Shown: positions 8,658 through 17,653, counted from the first letter of the stretch. The stretch: DNA of 64,000 bases from Nonomuraea helvata (GCF_039535785.1 NZ_BAAAXV010000009.1:1798001-1862000); one strand, 5' to 3'. Made by a program: numbers and translations. Notes: generated by a model from the letters alone, not told the origin.

Positions 8658-9563
8658 ATGAAAGTCATCGAAGTCAGGAACCTGCGCAAGCAGTACCCGA
8701 ACCACCTGGCGGTCGAGGACGTGTCGTTCGAGGTCGCCGAGGGTGAGATCTTCGGCATCCTCGGCCCGAACGGCGCGGGCAAGACCACCACCGTGGAATG
8801 CGTGGCCGGCCTCCGCAAGCCGGACGGCGGCACCGTACGCGTGGCCGGGCTGGACCCGCAGCTGAACAGGGGCGAGCTGCGGCACGTGCTCGGCATGCAA
8901 CTGCAGAGCGCGGCGCTGCCGGAGAAGCTCAAGGTGTGGGAGGCCATCGACCTGTACGCCTCCTTCTACCCGAACCCGGCGGACTGGCACGAACTGCTCG
9001 AACGGGTCGGACTCGCCGACAAGCGCGACACGGCGTTCAAGAACCTCTCCGGCGGCCAGCGCCAGCGGCTCTCGGTCGCGCTGGCCCTGGTGGGCCGGCC
9101 GCGCGTGGCGGTGCTCGACGAGCTGACCACCGGGCTCGACCCACAGGCCCGCAGGGACACCTGGGAGCTGGTCGCGGACGTACGCGACTCCGGCGTGACG
9201 ATCGTCCTGGTCACCCACTTCATGGAGGAGGCCGAGCGGCTCTGCGACCGGCTCACCCTCATCGACAAGGGCAAGGTGGTCGCCACTGACACGCCCGCCG
9301 GGCTCATCGCCCAGGTGGGCGGGGAGCAGCGGGTGAGGTTCCGGCCGTCGGCGCCCGTCGACGACGGGCTGCTGCTGGCCCTGCCCGAGGTGCGCGAGGT
9401 CGCCAGGAGCGGCGACCAGGTCGTGGTGAGCGGCACGGGCAACCTCGCCGCCGCCGTCACGCTCATCCTGGCCCAGCACCAGATCGTTCCAGGAGACCTG
9501 CGGATGGAGCAGGCCACGCTCGACGACGCGTTCCTCGCGCTCACCGGAAGGAAGCTGTCATGA
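8658..9563 (+). CDS. ABC exporter ATP-binding protein
   Basis: The 301-residue ATPase shows Walker A GPNGAGKTT (36-44), signature LSGGQRQRLSVAL, Walker B VAVLDE followed by TTGLDPQ, and a switch His in LVTHFMEEAERL. It is of the drug/lipid ABC-2 exporter type. Its stop overlaps the start of the permease gene (ATGA), so the two form one operon and one transporter. The gene lies divergent from the two-component system across a 109-base shared promoter region, as in other sensor/exporter pairs. Confidence 0.95.
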   Translation: MKVIEVRNLRKQYPNHLAVEDVSFEVAEGEIFGILGPNGAGKTTTVECVAGLRKPDGGTVRVAGLDPQLNRGELRHVLGMQLQSAALPEKLKVWEAIDLYASFYPNPADWHELLERVGLADKRDTAFKNLSGGQRQRLSVALALVGRPRVAVLDELTTGLDPQARRDTWELVADVRDSGVTIVLVTHFMEEAERLCDRLTLIDKGKVVATDTPAGLIAQVGGEQRVRFRPSAPVDDGLLLALPEVREVARSGDQVVVSGTGNLAAAVTLILAQHQIVPGDLRMEQATLDDAFLALTGRKLS

Positions 9564-10288
9564 AGCTGCTCCTCGTGGAGACCAAGCTGCACCTGCGCGA
9601 ATGGCCGTTCCTGATCTTCACGATCGGTCTGCCGGTCGCGCTCCTGGTCGTGCTGGGTCTCAGCGTCCCGTCGATGACCGAGCGGGTGGCGTCCGGAGAG
9701 AGGTACGTGGACACGCAGATGCCGAGCATGATGACGCTGCTCTCGCTGCTGATACTGGCCTGCAACGTCATGCCGGCGGTGCTGAGCGCGTACCGCCAGC
9801 AAGGGGTGCTCAGGCGGATGTCCACCACGCCCGTGCACCCCGGACGGCTGCTGGCCGTGCAGCTCCTGATCCACCTGGTGGTCGGAGCGGTCTCGACGGC
9901 CGTGCTGATCGTGACAGGCTCGCTGGTCTTCGGCTCGGCGGCGCCGCGGCAGTGGGTGGGGTTCGTGCTGGTCTTCCTGCTCGGCAGCGCCGCGTTGCAG
10001 GCCATCGGGCTGGTGATCGCCGCGCTGGCGCCCAACCCGAAGGTGGCGTCCGGGATCGGGTCGGTGGTGATGTTCCCGCTGATGTTCCTGGCGGGCATGT
10101 GGGTGCCGCGCGACATCATGCCCGACGCGCTGCGGGCGGTCAGCGACTACTCCGTCGCGGGACCGTTCGCCGAGGCGCTCAGGGAAACCTGGGCGGGTCA
10201 CCCGCCGCAGACCGTGCACCTGGCGGTCGTGGGCGCCGCTCTCCTGCTCTTCGGCGGGCTGGCCGCGCGGCTGTTCAGATGGGAGTGA
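9560..10288 (+). CDS. ABC-2 type permease
   Basis: The 242-residue integral membrane protein has about six hydrophobic segments, for example FLIFTIGLPVALLVVLGLSV and MMTLLSLLILACNVMPAVLS, and the ABC-2 motif MFPLMFLAGMWVPRD near the C-terminal third. It overlaps the ATPase gene by four bases and completes the exporter. Substrate unknown; neighbouring sensor genes hint at lipids or antimicrobial compounds. Confidence 0.92.
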   Translation: MKLLLVETKLHLREWPFLIFTIGLPVALLVVLGLSVPSMTERVASGERYVDTQMPSMMTLLSLLILACNVMPAVLSAYRQQGVLRRMSTTPVHPGRLLAVQLLIHLVVGAVSTAVLIVTGSLVFGSAAPRQWVGFVLVFLLGSAALQAIGLVIAALAPNPKVASGIGSVVMFPLMFLAGMWVPRDIMPDALRAVSDYSVAGPFAEALRETWAGHPPQTVHLAVVGAALLLFGGLAARLFRWE

Positions 10289-10290
10289 GG

Positions 10291-11205
10291 CTAGCGCCTG
10301 GCCCAGACGGGGGGCGCACCGGTGACGTTGGTCATCAGGGAGTAGAGCGAGGACGAGGCCGTGATGAACAGCCGGTTGCGCTTGAGCCCGCCGAACACCA
10401 GGTTGGACGTGGACTCCGGCAGCTTCAGCCGGCCGATCAGCGTGCCGTCGGCGTCGTAGCAGAGCACCGCCTTGCCCGCCGCGGCCCAGACCCGGCCGGT
10501 GTCGTCGAGCCGCAGGCCGTCGAAGTTGTCCTGCTCCGTGCCCTCGGCGAACACCTTGCCACCCGCCAGCGTGCCGTCCTCCCGCACGTCGAACACGCGC
10601 AGGTGCTTCATCCGCGTGTCGGCGACGTACAGGCGGCTCTCGTCGAGCGAGAACGCCAGGCCGTTGGGGCGCACGAAGTCGTCGGCCACGATCCGGACCT
10701 CGCCCGTCACCGGGTCGACGCGGTAGACGTGACAGCCGTCGATCTCCTGCTCGGCGGCCCAGCCCTCGTAGTTGCTGATGATCCCGTACGGCGGATCGGT
10801 GAACCAGATCGACCCGTCGGAGCGGACCACGACGTCGTTGGGGCTGTTGAGCCGCTTGCCCTGCCAGCGGTCGGCGATCACCGTGATCGAGCCGTCGTGC
10901 TCGGTGCGGGTGACGCGGCGGTGGCCGTGCTCACAGGAGATCAGGCGGCCCTCGCGGTCGAGGGTGTTGCCGTTGGTGTAGCCGGACGGCTGGCGGAACG
11001 GGCCCACCGCGCCGGTCATCTCGTCCCAGCGCAGCATCCGCTCGTTGGGGATGTCACTCCAGACCAGGAACCTGCCGGCGGCGAAGTAGACAGGGCCCTC
11101 CGCCCAGCGGGTGCCGGTGTGGAGCCGTTCGAGCTGGTCGTCCCCGCCGATCGCGGCGAACCGCTCGTCCAGCACCTCGAACTCAGTGGCAATCATGTCC
11201 GTCAT
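10291..11205 (-). CDS. SMP-30/gluconolactonase-like protein
   Basis: The 304-residue beta-propeller protein contains the family landmarks EGPVYFAAGRFLVWSDIPN (metal-binding Glu in the first blade), GNTLDREGRLISCEHG, KRLNSPNDVVVRSDGSIWFT and PNGLAFSLDESRLYVADT. Members are Ca- or Zn-dependent lactonases acting on sugar lactones. The start at 11205 is chosen because MTDMIATEFEVLDERF follows a GGTAGGCGG site; longer in-frame readings reach back over the Lrp operator. It converges with the ABC permease gene and is divergent from the Lrp gene. Confidence 0.88.
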   Translation of the reverse strand: MTDMIATEFEVLDERFAAIGGDDQLERLHTGTRWAEGPVYFAAGRFLVWSDIPNERMLRWDEMTGAVGPFRQPSGYTNGNTLDREGRLISCEHGHRRVTRTEHDGSITVIADRWQGKRLNSPNDVVVRSDGSIWFTDPPYGIISNYEGWAAEQEIDGCHVYRVDPVTGEVRIVADDFVRPNGLAFSLDESRLYVADTRMKHLRVFDVREDGTLAGGKVFAEGTEQDNFDGLRLDDTGRVWAAAGKAVLCYDADGTLIGRLKLPESTSNLVFGGLKRNRLFITASSSLYSLMTNVTGAPPVWARR

Positions 11206-11247
11206 GCCGCCTACCATACGCTGTTCGGCTAAGTGGGCATACCACCA

Positions 11248-11273
11248 GATATCATCTTGCTGTGGATGATATC
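11248..11273. promoter_or_regulatory. Palindrome over the Lrp gene start
   Basis: GATATCATC (11248-11256) and GATGATATC (11265-11273) are perfect 9-base inverted copies separated by eight bases that contain the GTG start of the Lrp gene. Binding there would block the gene's own start and face the divergent lactonase promoter, which fits Lrp autoregulation. Confidence 0.55.
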
Positions 11274-11693
11274 GACAGAAAACTGATCGGGCTGCTGCTG
11301 GAGGACGCGACGCAGTCATACGCGGTGCTCGGCAAGGCGGTGGGGCTGTCGAGCGGGGCCGCGCACGAGCGGGTGCGCAAGCTGCGTGAGCGCGGAGTGA
11401 TCAGGCGCACCACGATCGAGGTGGACCAGGCGGCGCTCGGACGCACGGTCACGGCGTACGTGCTCGTGGACGGGAGCACGTGGATGGGCGACAGCGCGGA
11501 CCGGCTGGCGGCGATACCGGAGGTCGAGGAGGCGCACGTCATCGCGGGTCCCGCGTCGGTGCTGCTCAAGGTCCGTACGCCCGGCACGGCGGAGCTGCAG
11601 GACGTGCTGCGCCGGGTGTTCGGCGTGGACGGCGTCACGGGGACGCAGACCGTCGTGGTCCTGGAGACGTTCTTCGAGCGAACTCTCAAGTAA
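11262..11693 (+). CDS. Lrp/AsnC-family regulator
   Basis: The 143-residue protein starts with GTG at 11262 (MDDIDRKLIGLLLEDATQS). The N-terminal helix-turn-helix (YAVLGKAVGLSSGAAHERVRKL) is followed by RGVIRRTTIEVD and an effector domain of RAM type (VEEAHVIAGPASVLLKVRT). Lrp proteins form octamers and respond to amino acids or related ligands. No ribosome site is clear, so the mRNA may be nearly leaderless. The likely targets are itself and the divergent lactonase gene. Confidence 0.9.
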   Translation: MDDIDRKLIGLLLEDATQSYAVLGKAVGLSSGAAHERVRKLRERGVIRRTTIEVDQAALGRTVTAYVLVDGSTWMGDSADRLAAIPEVEEAHVIAGPASVLLKVRTPGTAELQDVLRRVFGVDGVTGTQTVVVLETFFERTLK

Positions 11694-11702
11694 TCTCCAG
11701 GT

Positions 11703-12251
11703 ATGACGAAGGTCGCCTGGAACACCAAGGAACTCTCGGTCGGCCAGCTCGCCGAGCGCAGCGGGGTGGCCGTGTCCGCTCTGCACTTCTACGAGACCAA
11801 GGGCCTGATCAAGAGCCGTCGTACGGCGGGCAACCAGCGCCGGTACCACCGCGACACTCTGCGCAGGGTCGCGTTCATCAGGCTGGCCCAGCGCATCGGC
11901 ATCCCCCTCAAGACCATCAGGGACGCCCTGTCCGAGCTGCCGGACGAGCGCACCCCCACCCGCGCGGACTGGGCCCGGCTGTCGGCGGCCTGGCGCGGCG
12001 AGCTGGACGACCGGATCGAGCAGCTCCAGCGGCTACGTGACGACCTCACCGACTGCATCGGATGCGGCTGCCTGTCGCTGGACCGGTGCCCGGTGGCCAA
12101 CCCGCAGGACCGGCTGGGTGACGAGGGGCCGGGCGCGCGCCGCATCGACACCCGACTGTGCCCGCCGCCCGCCTCCGGCACCCCCGCCGGTTGTGCCCCC
12201 GAGACCGGCTGCGTCTCTTCGCCGGACGCCCCGCTCCCCGCAGCCTCCTAG
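11703..12251 (+). CDS. soxR: Redox-sensitive regulator SoxR
   Basis: The 182-residue MerR-type protein has the N-terminal helix-turn-helix LSVGQLAERSGVAVSALHFY and a four-cysteine [2Fe-2S] cluster motif, C118, C121, C123 and C129 (CIGCGCLSLDRC), diagnostic of SoxR. In actinomycetes SoxR responds to redox-active metabolites rather than superoxide alone. It exceeds the usual length of about 150-160 residues; the extra C-terminal tail carries three further Cys (LCPPPASGTPAGCAPETGC). It follows the Lrp gene by nine bases on the same strand. Confidence 0.92.
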   Translation: MTKVAWNTKELSVGQLAERSGVAVSALHFYETKGLIKSRRTAGNQRRYHRDTLRRVAFIRLAQRIGIPLKTIRDALSELPDERTPTRADWARLSAAWRGELDDRIEQLQRLRDDLTDCIGCGCLSLDRCPVANPQDRLGDEGPGARRIDTRLCPPPASGTPAGCAPETGCVSSPDAPLPAAS

Positions 12252-12390
12252 CGTCCCGGCTGCTCGGCCGCCGGTACGGCCAGGCGCAGCGTGGGGAGAC
12301 GGTCGCTCGCGCGCCCTCCTGGCCTGACGGCTCCGAGCAGAGCCCAGCCGATTACCGTGGCGCGCGTCGCTCCAGGACGGCGGGTGGAAA

Positions 12391-12843
12391 TCAGCGGGAA
12401 GTCTTGGCGGGCGGCACGATGAGGGTCGGCCGGTGCGCGTGGTGCAGCACGTGGTTGGACACGCTGCCGAGCAGCACCGACCGGACCCCGGCCAGACCGC
12501 GCGAGCCCGTGACGATCAACGAGGCGTCGATCTCGTCCGCCACGTCCACAATCGTCTTCCAGATCGACTCGTTGTCGGCCACCGCCCGGAAAGTGACGTC
12601 GGTGAGCCCGGAGGCGATCGCCAGCTCCGCCCCCTCCTTGGCATGATGCTCGGCCAGGGCCTGCGCCTCGTCCTCGGTGGCCGGGTCGATGGCGCCCGCG
12701 GCCAGCGGATACTTCTTGAGCTGGACGAGCAGCGGCTCCCACACCGTGATGACGACGGTGGGCCCGGCGGTGAGGTGCTTGGCCGCGAACTCGATGGCGG
12801 TACGCGAATCAGCGGAGCCGTCGTAGGCGACAAGAATGGTCAT
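12391..12843 (-). CDS. Universal stress protein, UspA family
   Basis: The 150-residue protein has the Usp alpha/beta fold: MTILVAYDGSADSRTAIEFA at the start and the ATP-binding signature GSRGLAGVRSVLLGSVSNHV, which ends in HRPTLIVPP. ATP-binding Usp proteins help cells persist in stress or dormancy. An AAGGG-like site precedes the ATG. It stands alone between convergent soxR and the GntR gene. Confidence 0.92.
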   Translation of the reverse strand: MTILVAYDGSADSRTAIEFAAKHLTAGPTVVITVWEPLLVQLKKYPLAAGAIDPATEDEAQALAEHHAKEGAELAIASGLTDVTFRAVADNESIWKTIVDVADEIDASLIVTGSRGLAGVRSVLLGSVSNHVLHHAHRPTLIVPPAKTSR

Positions 12844-12950
12844 GGCGTTTTCCCTTCGCTATTCACTCTTTCGTTAGAGCACTGAAGCGATCAGGCGCCA
12901 TTCCTGGGGGAGTTGTCTGCTTTGTCACACCCTTTACCGGCGGCAGGCAG

Positions 12951-13625
12951 TCAGGACTCGGTGAGGGCGATGAGAATGTGCTCCATGCAGGCGTGGCCGG
13001 CCCGCTCGGCCGCCGCCGCATCGCCTGACGCGATGGCACGCGCGATGGCGTCATGCGGGATGTAGCTCTTGTTGAGCGAGGTGCCCGCCGCCGTGATGCT
13101 GGCCCGCAGAGCCGCCGAGAAGTCCTCGTACAGGTCGATCAGGACCAGGTTGTGCGTCGCGTGCGCCACGGCCATGTGGAAGGCCAGGTCGGCCTCCACG
13201 AAGAAGTCGGGGTCGTCCAGCTCCCAGGCCCGGTCCCGCTCGGCCAGTGCCGCCTCGATGCGCTTGATGTCGTCATCGGTGCGTCGGGTAGCGGCCAGGC
13301 GCGCCGACTCCACCTCGAGCGCACGCCGCACCTCGAGGATCTCCAGCTGCTCGGCCTGCCTCAGCCGGCGCAGCATGGCGCCGGAAAGCTCGCTGGTGGC
13401 GCGGACGTAAGTGCCGTCCCCCTGACGGCACTCGAGCAGCCCGGCGTGCGTGAGAGCGCGTACGGCCTCTCGAACGGTGTTGCGACCCACTCCGAGCTGC
13501 TCCGCGAGCACCGTCTCGGTCGGGATCTTGCCGTTCATCGGCCACGATCCTGAGGTGATCTGCTCCTTGAGCTGATCGATCACCTGATCGACGAGCGAAG
13601 CCCGCTGCGCCGTACGCAGACTCAC
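12951..13625 (-). CDS. FadR-subfamily GntR regulator
   Basis: The 224-residue protein starts with GTG at 13625 behind GGAGGAGGCGGACT. The winged helix (GKIPTETVLAEQLGVGRNTV, GDGTYVRA) is followed by an all-helical FCD ligand domain with the metal-binding pattern DLAFHMAVAHATHNLV. FadR-type proteins control organic-acid or sugar-acid catabolism. A small palindrome AGTCA-A-TGACT at 13661-13671 upstream is a possible operator. No catabolic genes adjoin it, so the regulon is unknown. Confidence 0.9.
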   Translation of the reverse strand: MSLRTAQRASLVDQVIDQLKEQITSGSWPMNGKIPTETVLAEQLGVGRNTVREAVRALTHAGLLECRQGDGTYVRATSELSGAMLRRLRQAEQLEILEVRRALEVESARLAATRRTDDDIKRIEAALAERDRAWELDDPDFFVEADLAFHMAVAHATHNLVLIDLYEDFSAALRASITAAGTSLNKSYIPHDAIARAIASGDAAAAERAGHACMEHILIALTES

Positions 13626-13726
13626 AGTCCGCCTCCTCCGGGGAAACCAATCATCCTATGAGTCAATGACTGGTAGACCCTAATTATTCCAGACTCAAAA
13701 CGCCAAATCTGGAGCTCCGGGAGGCT

Positions 13727-15070
13727 TCAGCGAGGAACTGTGGCGTCGACCGTCACTCCTGCCAGGGCAGAGCGGACTCCGGCGGCTTCGAGCGCCTTAC
13801 GATATGCGGCGGTCTGCTGTGCTCTGGAGCCGACCACGCCGTACAGGTCGCCGAGCTCACGCCAGCAACGGGCGGCCTGCCGGTCCGAGCCGAACACCGG
13901 ACGGTCGAGCGTGTCGAGCACCCGGTGGGCGTCGCCCAGGTGCGCCGAGGCGTCGCCGCCCAGGTCGATCGCCACGGTGGCCAGCACGAGGTGGGCCTCG
14001 GCGACCGTCGTGCCCGTGCGGTCGTCCGCCGGTGAGAGAGCAGCGGCGGCCAGCTCGCCCGCGCGTGCCGGCTTGCCGGCGCGCAGGTTGACCCGCGCGT
14101 GCACGATGAGGCTCTCGCCGTACTCGCTCTTGGTCGCGGGGGAGGCGGCGAACGCCTTGGACGCGGCCGAGACGAGCCACTCGGCCTCGTCGAGCGGCAC
14201 CGTGGCCAGCCGGGACCAGTGCATGGCGGTCCTGGCGAGCTGCAGCGACAGCCGGACCTGGCGGCCCGCCATGATCGCGTCGTCGGCCAGGCGCACGGCC
14301 AGCGCGGAGTCCTCGCCCGCCGCGGCGGCGGCGCTCGCGTGCCACAGCGCGTGAATCTCTCCGGAACGGTCCACAACTTCAGGTACGCCGGTCAGGCCCA
14401 GCACCCTCTTGACGTATTCGAGCTCTGGGGAGCCGCCCTCGCGCTCGCTGCGCGCCTCGACCAGCGCGGCGGCCAGGTCGATGGCGATCTCGCCCTGCGT
14501 GATGGACAGCCGCTCGGCCTGCTTGAGCGCGGCGGAGGCCAGGTCACGGGCCCGCAGCCGGTCGCCCGCCCGCTGGTAGCAGCGGCTCAGCGCGATCGTG
14601 AGCGGGAGGTCCGCCAGGCGCTCGGGGTGGGCCGCGGCCTCCCTGCGCAGACGCTCGAACGCCTCCACCGCCTGGCCGAGGCGCCCCTGGGCCTCGAGCG
14701 CGCGTGCCCTGCCGAACCGCGCGTGCGCGGTCAGCATGGCGTTCTCCTCGTCGGCGGCCTTCACGATCTCCGTGAAACGGTCCGCGGCGACGGCCGGGTC
14801 GCCATGCTGCAGCTCCAGCTCGGCGTGGCGCAGCCCGAGCTCGGTGTCGATGCGCTGCCGAGGCTCGATCCCGTGAAGGAGGAACTCGGTCGTGCACCCC
14901 AGCCGCTCGGCGAGCAGCCGAGCCACGACAGGAGTCGGCGTGCGCTTGCCCGACTCAATGAGCGAGACATAACTGTCAGACAGGTCGGGTCCGGCCAGTT
15001 GGGCCTGGGACATCCGCCTGTTCAGCCGCAATCCGCGGACGCGGTCACCGATGGTTCCCTGACTCGGCAT
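13727..15070 (-). CDS. XRE regulator with tetratricopeptide-like repeats
   Basis: The 447-residue protein begins MPSQGTIGDRVRGLRLNR. The N-terminal XRE helix-turn-helix (SQAQLAGPDLSDSYVSLIES, then GKRTPTPVVARLLAERLG) is followed by about 370 residues of helical TPR-like repeats, for example HARFGRARALEAQGRLGQAV. Such proteins are common actinobacterial regulators in which TPRs bind a peptide or partner protein. The ATG at 15070 is preferred to the one at 15082 because GAGAG lies five bases before it. Confidence 0.88.
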   Translation of the reverse strand: MPSQGTIGDRVRGLRLNRRMSQAQLAGPDLSDSYVSLIESGKRTPTPVVARLLAERLGCTTEFLLHGIEPRQRIDTELGLRHAELELQHGDPAVAADRFTEIVKAADEENAMLTAHARFGRARALEAQGRLGQAVEAFERLRREAAAHPERLADLPLTIALSRCYQRAGDRLRARDLASAALKQAERLSITQGEIAIDLAAALVEARSEREGGSPELEYVKRVLGLTGVPEVVDRSGEIHALWHASAAAAAGEDSALAVRLADDAIMAGRQVRLSLQLARTAMHWSRLATVPLDEAEWLVSAASKAFAASPATKSEYGESLIVHARVNLRAGKPARAGELAAAALSPADDRTGTTVAEAHLVLATVAIDLGGDASAHLGDAHRVLDTLDRPVFGSDRQAARCWRELGDLYGVVGSRAQQTAAYRKALEAAGVRSALAGVTVDATVPR

Positions 15071-15165
15071 CTCATCTCTCAAGGCGGGGAAGGGTCAACA
15101 ACACGCAATGATTGCATGAAGTAGCCGAATCGGGTATCCCTGCTGAAGAATTCCCCGCCGGGAGA

Positions 15166-15699
15166 TTAATCGTCACTCTCGTCCTTGCTCGGAAAAAGCA
15201 TGCCGCAGACCTCCAGGTACAGGGTCTCCGGATACGGAATGTACTCAACCGTGGACAGTGCTTGATCCTGACCGGCTGACTCAAGGATGAACTCACCGTA
15301 ACCGAGCATGCGCCCAAGCAGAGATCTTTGGAAGCTCATGTCGGTGACCTTGCCCAATGGCATCATCGCGACCTTGCGGGTGATGAGCCCGGTGGTCAGC
15401 AGCATGCGCTTGGAAGTCACCACAAAGTAATCGACCGACCACTCCGCGACTTTCCATACGAAACGGACAAGTAGCAGGAGCCACAGCCACCACACCACGA
15501 CCAGCGCCGTGCCGCCCTGCTCGCTGCCGCCGAAGAACTTGCTGAGCAGTCCGGCGAGGATCAGGCCGCCGAGAACCTCGGCGACCGGACGCAGCAGGAT
15601 GGCAGGGTGCCGTCGCACCATGATGAACTGTTGTTCTTGGGGGAGGAGGTATCGGTTGACCGACGACGGAGCGGAGTCCCCGTGGGTCACAAGTCTCAT
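15166..15699 (-). CDS. PH-domain membrane protein (YdbS-like, bPH_2)
   Basis: The 177-residue protein has two hydrophobic helices (ILLRPVAEVLGGLILAGLL, ALVVVWWLWLLLLVRFVW) followed by a bacterial PH domain (DYFVVTSKRMLLTTGLITRK, MMPLGKVTDMSFQRSLLG, YGEFILESAG). The family is membrane-associated and poorly understood. The start codon overlaps the stop of the upstream 60-residue membrane protein (ATGA), so the two are translationally coupled. Confidence 0.88.
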   Translation of the reverse strand: MRLVTHGDSAPSSVNRYLLPQEQQFIMVRRHPAILLRPVAEVLGGLILAGLLSKFFGGSEQGGTALVVVWWLWLLLLVRFVWKVAEWSVDYFVVTSKRMLLTTGLITRKVAMMPLGKVTDMSFQRSLLGRMLGYGEFILESAGQDQALSTVEYIPYPETLYLEVCGMLFPSKDESDD

Positions 15700-15878
15700 G
15701 ACAGGCTGTTCACAAATTGCGCCAGCGAGTCGGCCGCGTTGAACACCGTGTCGAACGCCCCCTTCACCGAGTCCGCGGCGTCAGATGGCCGCGCGAACAG
15801 GTAGTACGCCACAAATGCGATGCCACCGTATGTGAGGACTTTTTTGACCTGCACCGTCGCCTCCGTGCCCTTACCCAC
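15696..15878 (-). CDS. Small membrane-anchored protein
   Basis: The 60-residue protein starts with GTG at 15878 (MGKGTEATVQVKKVLTYGG), has one hydrophobic segment (GIAFVAYYLFARP) and an amphipathic C-terminal helix. It overlaps the PH-domain gene by four bases, which supports it as a real, cotranslated partner. Function not recognised. Confidence 0.65.
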   Translation of the reverse strand: MGKGTEATVQVKKVLTYGGIAFVAYYLFARPSDAADSVKGAFDTVFNAADSLAQFVNSLS

Positions 15879-15950
15879 TCCACCCGCCCTCTACATTACC
15901 CACCCGAGTGCCCGGGTAAAGGTGACTTGACGGGATAGTTTTGATCTTGC

Positions 15951-16175
15951 TTAGCCTCGTTCGCTGGCCACCAGAGCCAGGACGTGAAGGTGCTTGCGCG
16001 CGATGCGCTCCACAAGGCTCGGGTGGGCGTAACCGGTGACCTCCAGCGCGCCGTAGTGCGCCGCCTCGACGCACCGGGTTACGGTGGTCGCGGAGTGAAT
16101 GCCGGCGAACTCGTCGCACAGCACCGTCTCCACCTCCGCGTACGGAGTCGGATCCGCCTCGGTGTGATCGCTCAT
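15951..16175 (-). CDS. Small helical protein, three-helix bundle type
   Basis: The 74-residue protein starts MSDHTEADPTPYAEVETVL at 16175, five bases after GGGGAG; in-frame starts at 16193 and 16226 would lengthen it. The core TVLCDEFAGIHSATTVTRCV and HPSLVERIARKHLHVLA resembles small actinobacterial proteins annotated as three-helix bundle dimerisation proteins. Function unknown. It lies between the PH-domain pair and upp on the same strand. Confidence 0.6.
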   Translation of the reverse strand: MSDHTEADPTPYAEVETVLCDEFAGIHSATTVTRCVEAAHYGALEVTGYAHPSLVERIARKHLHVLALVASERG

Positions 16176-16297
16176 CGTGCTCCCCACGAGCATGCGGAAG
16201 TTGCCTTCCTGCCTCTTCGTACCCACCTGACAACAGTATGTAACGAAGGGATGACTGCGCGTAACAGGGAGGGGCCTTTTCAGGACACGCCGCAGGA

Positions 16298-16936
16298 TCA
16301 GACGACGCCGTAGAGGCGGTCTCCCGCGTCACCGAGGCCGGGCACGATATAGCCGTTCTCGTTGAGCCGCTCGTCGAGAGCGGCGGTCACGACGCGGATG
16401 GGCTTGCCCGAGTTCGCGAACACCTTGTCCATGTAGGCCAGCCCCTCCGGGGCGGCCAGCAGGCAGATGGCCGTGACGTCCACGGCGCCCCTGTCGAACA
16501 GGAACTGCACGGCGGCCGCCAGCGTGCCCCCGGTCGCCAGCATGGGGTCGACGACGAAGCACTGCCGTCCCGAGAGGTCGTCCGGCAGTCGCGTGGCGTA
16601 TGTCTCCGCCTTGAGCGTGGACTCGTTCCTGATCATGCCGAGGAACCCGACCTCGGCCGTGGGCAGCAGCCTGGTCATGCCGTCGAGCATGCCGAGCCCC
16701 GCGCGCAGGATGGGCACAACGAGCGGCTGGGGCTTGGCCAGGCGCACGCCGTGGGCCGGGGAGACCGGCGTCTCGACGGTGACGTCGGTGACCCGCACGT
16801 CGCGGGTGGCCTCGTACGCGAGCAGCGTCACCAGCTCATCCGCGAGCCTGCGGAAGGTCGGCGAGTCGGTGCGCACATCACGCAGCGTGGTCAGCTTGTG
16901 CGCCACGAGCGGATGATCTACGACGAGGGTTTCCAT
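16298..16936 (-). CDS. upp: Uracil phosphoribosyltransferase
   Basis: The 212-residue enzyme converts uracil and PRPP to UMP in pyrimidine salvage. The PRPP-binding loop is VVDPMLATGGTLAAAV near residues 128-143, and VVPILRAGLGMLDGM and the C-terminal YIVPGLGDAGDRLYG are typical of Upp. The ATG at 16936 is chosen; an upstream TTG at 16945 would add three residues. It is divergent from the tadA-associated gene, as in other actinobacteria. Confidence 0.97.
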   Translation of the reverse strand: METLVVDHPLVAHKLTTLRDVRTDSPTFRRLADELVTLLAYEATRDVRVTDVTVETPVSPAHGVRLAKPQPLVVPILRAGLGMLDGMTRLLPTAEVGFLGMIRNESTLKAETYATRLPDDLSGRQCFVVDPMLATGGTLAAAVQFLFDRGAVDVTAICLLAAPEGLAYMDKVFANSGKPIRVVTAALDERLNENGYIVPGLGDAGDRLYGVV

Positions 16937-17126
16937 AAAGGACAACGTATCTGGTGGTGGACAATGCTGCCGACCCCTGACAACCGTGGTCGATCACTGA
17001 CTGCGGCGGCCCGAGGTCATTGGTTTTGATCACAATTTGGTCGGAGAGGCACACGCCCAGTGGCCGGTTCTGGAACGATTGGGTGCTGGTGATATCTGTC
17101 GGGTCAGAGGTCGGGTGGAGATGGCG

Positions 17127-17636
17127 ATGACAGACGAAGACGCTCTTGACTTCGCCATCGTGGTTTATCGCGAGGACGATCGCTGGGATGCCGAGCTCCT
17201 GCCGGTCACGCTCACGTCCGACCTGAAGGGGCTCATCCACGCCCTGCGTCAGCAGCCGAGTGAGAGCGGCACGATCGGCCTGGTCGCCGTGGGGGATGAG
17301 TTCTTCGTGGCGCTGCGGGTCCTCGGCGAGCGGGTGGACGTCTTCCTGTCCGACATCGCCGCCTCCTGGGACTTCCCGTTGGCGCGCGAGGTTCTCGACT
17401 ACCTCGACGTGCCGGTGCCGGACGAGGAGGAGCTCGATGAGATCCTCCAGGACGAGGAGACCGTGCTCCCCGCCGGAGATCTGTCGATCTTCGCCGATCT
17501 CGGGTTGGACGAGATGGAGCTGGGCATCCTCTCCGGCGACATTGACCTGCTGCCCGAAGATGTACTGTCCAGCATCGCCGCGCGGCTCGGCTTCTCCGAG
17601 CCGTTCGAGCGTGCCATCGAATCGGTCTTCGGCTGA
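17127..17636 (+). CDS. tRNA adenosine deaminase-associated protein, copy 1
   Basis: The 169-residue acidic protein starts MTDEDALDFAIVVYREDDRW at 17127, six bases after GGTGGAG. Features are VAVGDEFFVALRVLGERVDVFLSD (broken here as a beta segment) and the C-terminal DLSIFADLGL and SSIAARLGF segments of the actinobacterial tadA-associated family. It is followed by a paralogue and then tadA on the same strand. The biochemical role is not established; the conserved link with tadA suggests a partner in tRNA editing. Confidence 0.85.
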   Translation: MTDEDALDFAIVVYREDDRWDAELLPVTLTSDLKGLIHALRQQPSESGTIGLVAVGDEFFVALRVLGERVDVFLSDIAASWDFPLAREVLDYLDVPVPDEEELDEILQDEETVLPAGDLSIFADLGLDEMELGILSGDIDLLPEDVLSSIAARLGFSEPFERAIESVFG

Positions 17637-17653
17637 CCCCCTGGAGCGCGGAC

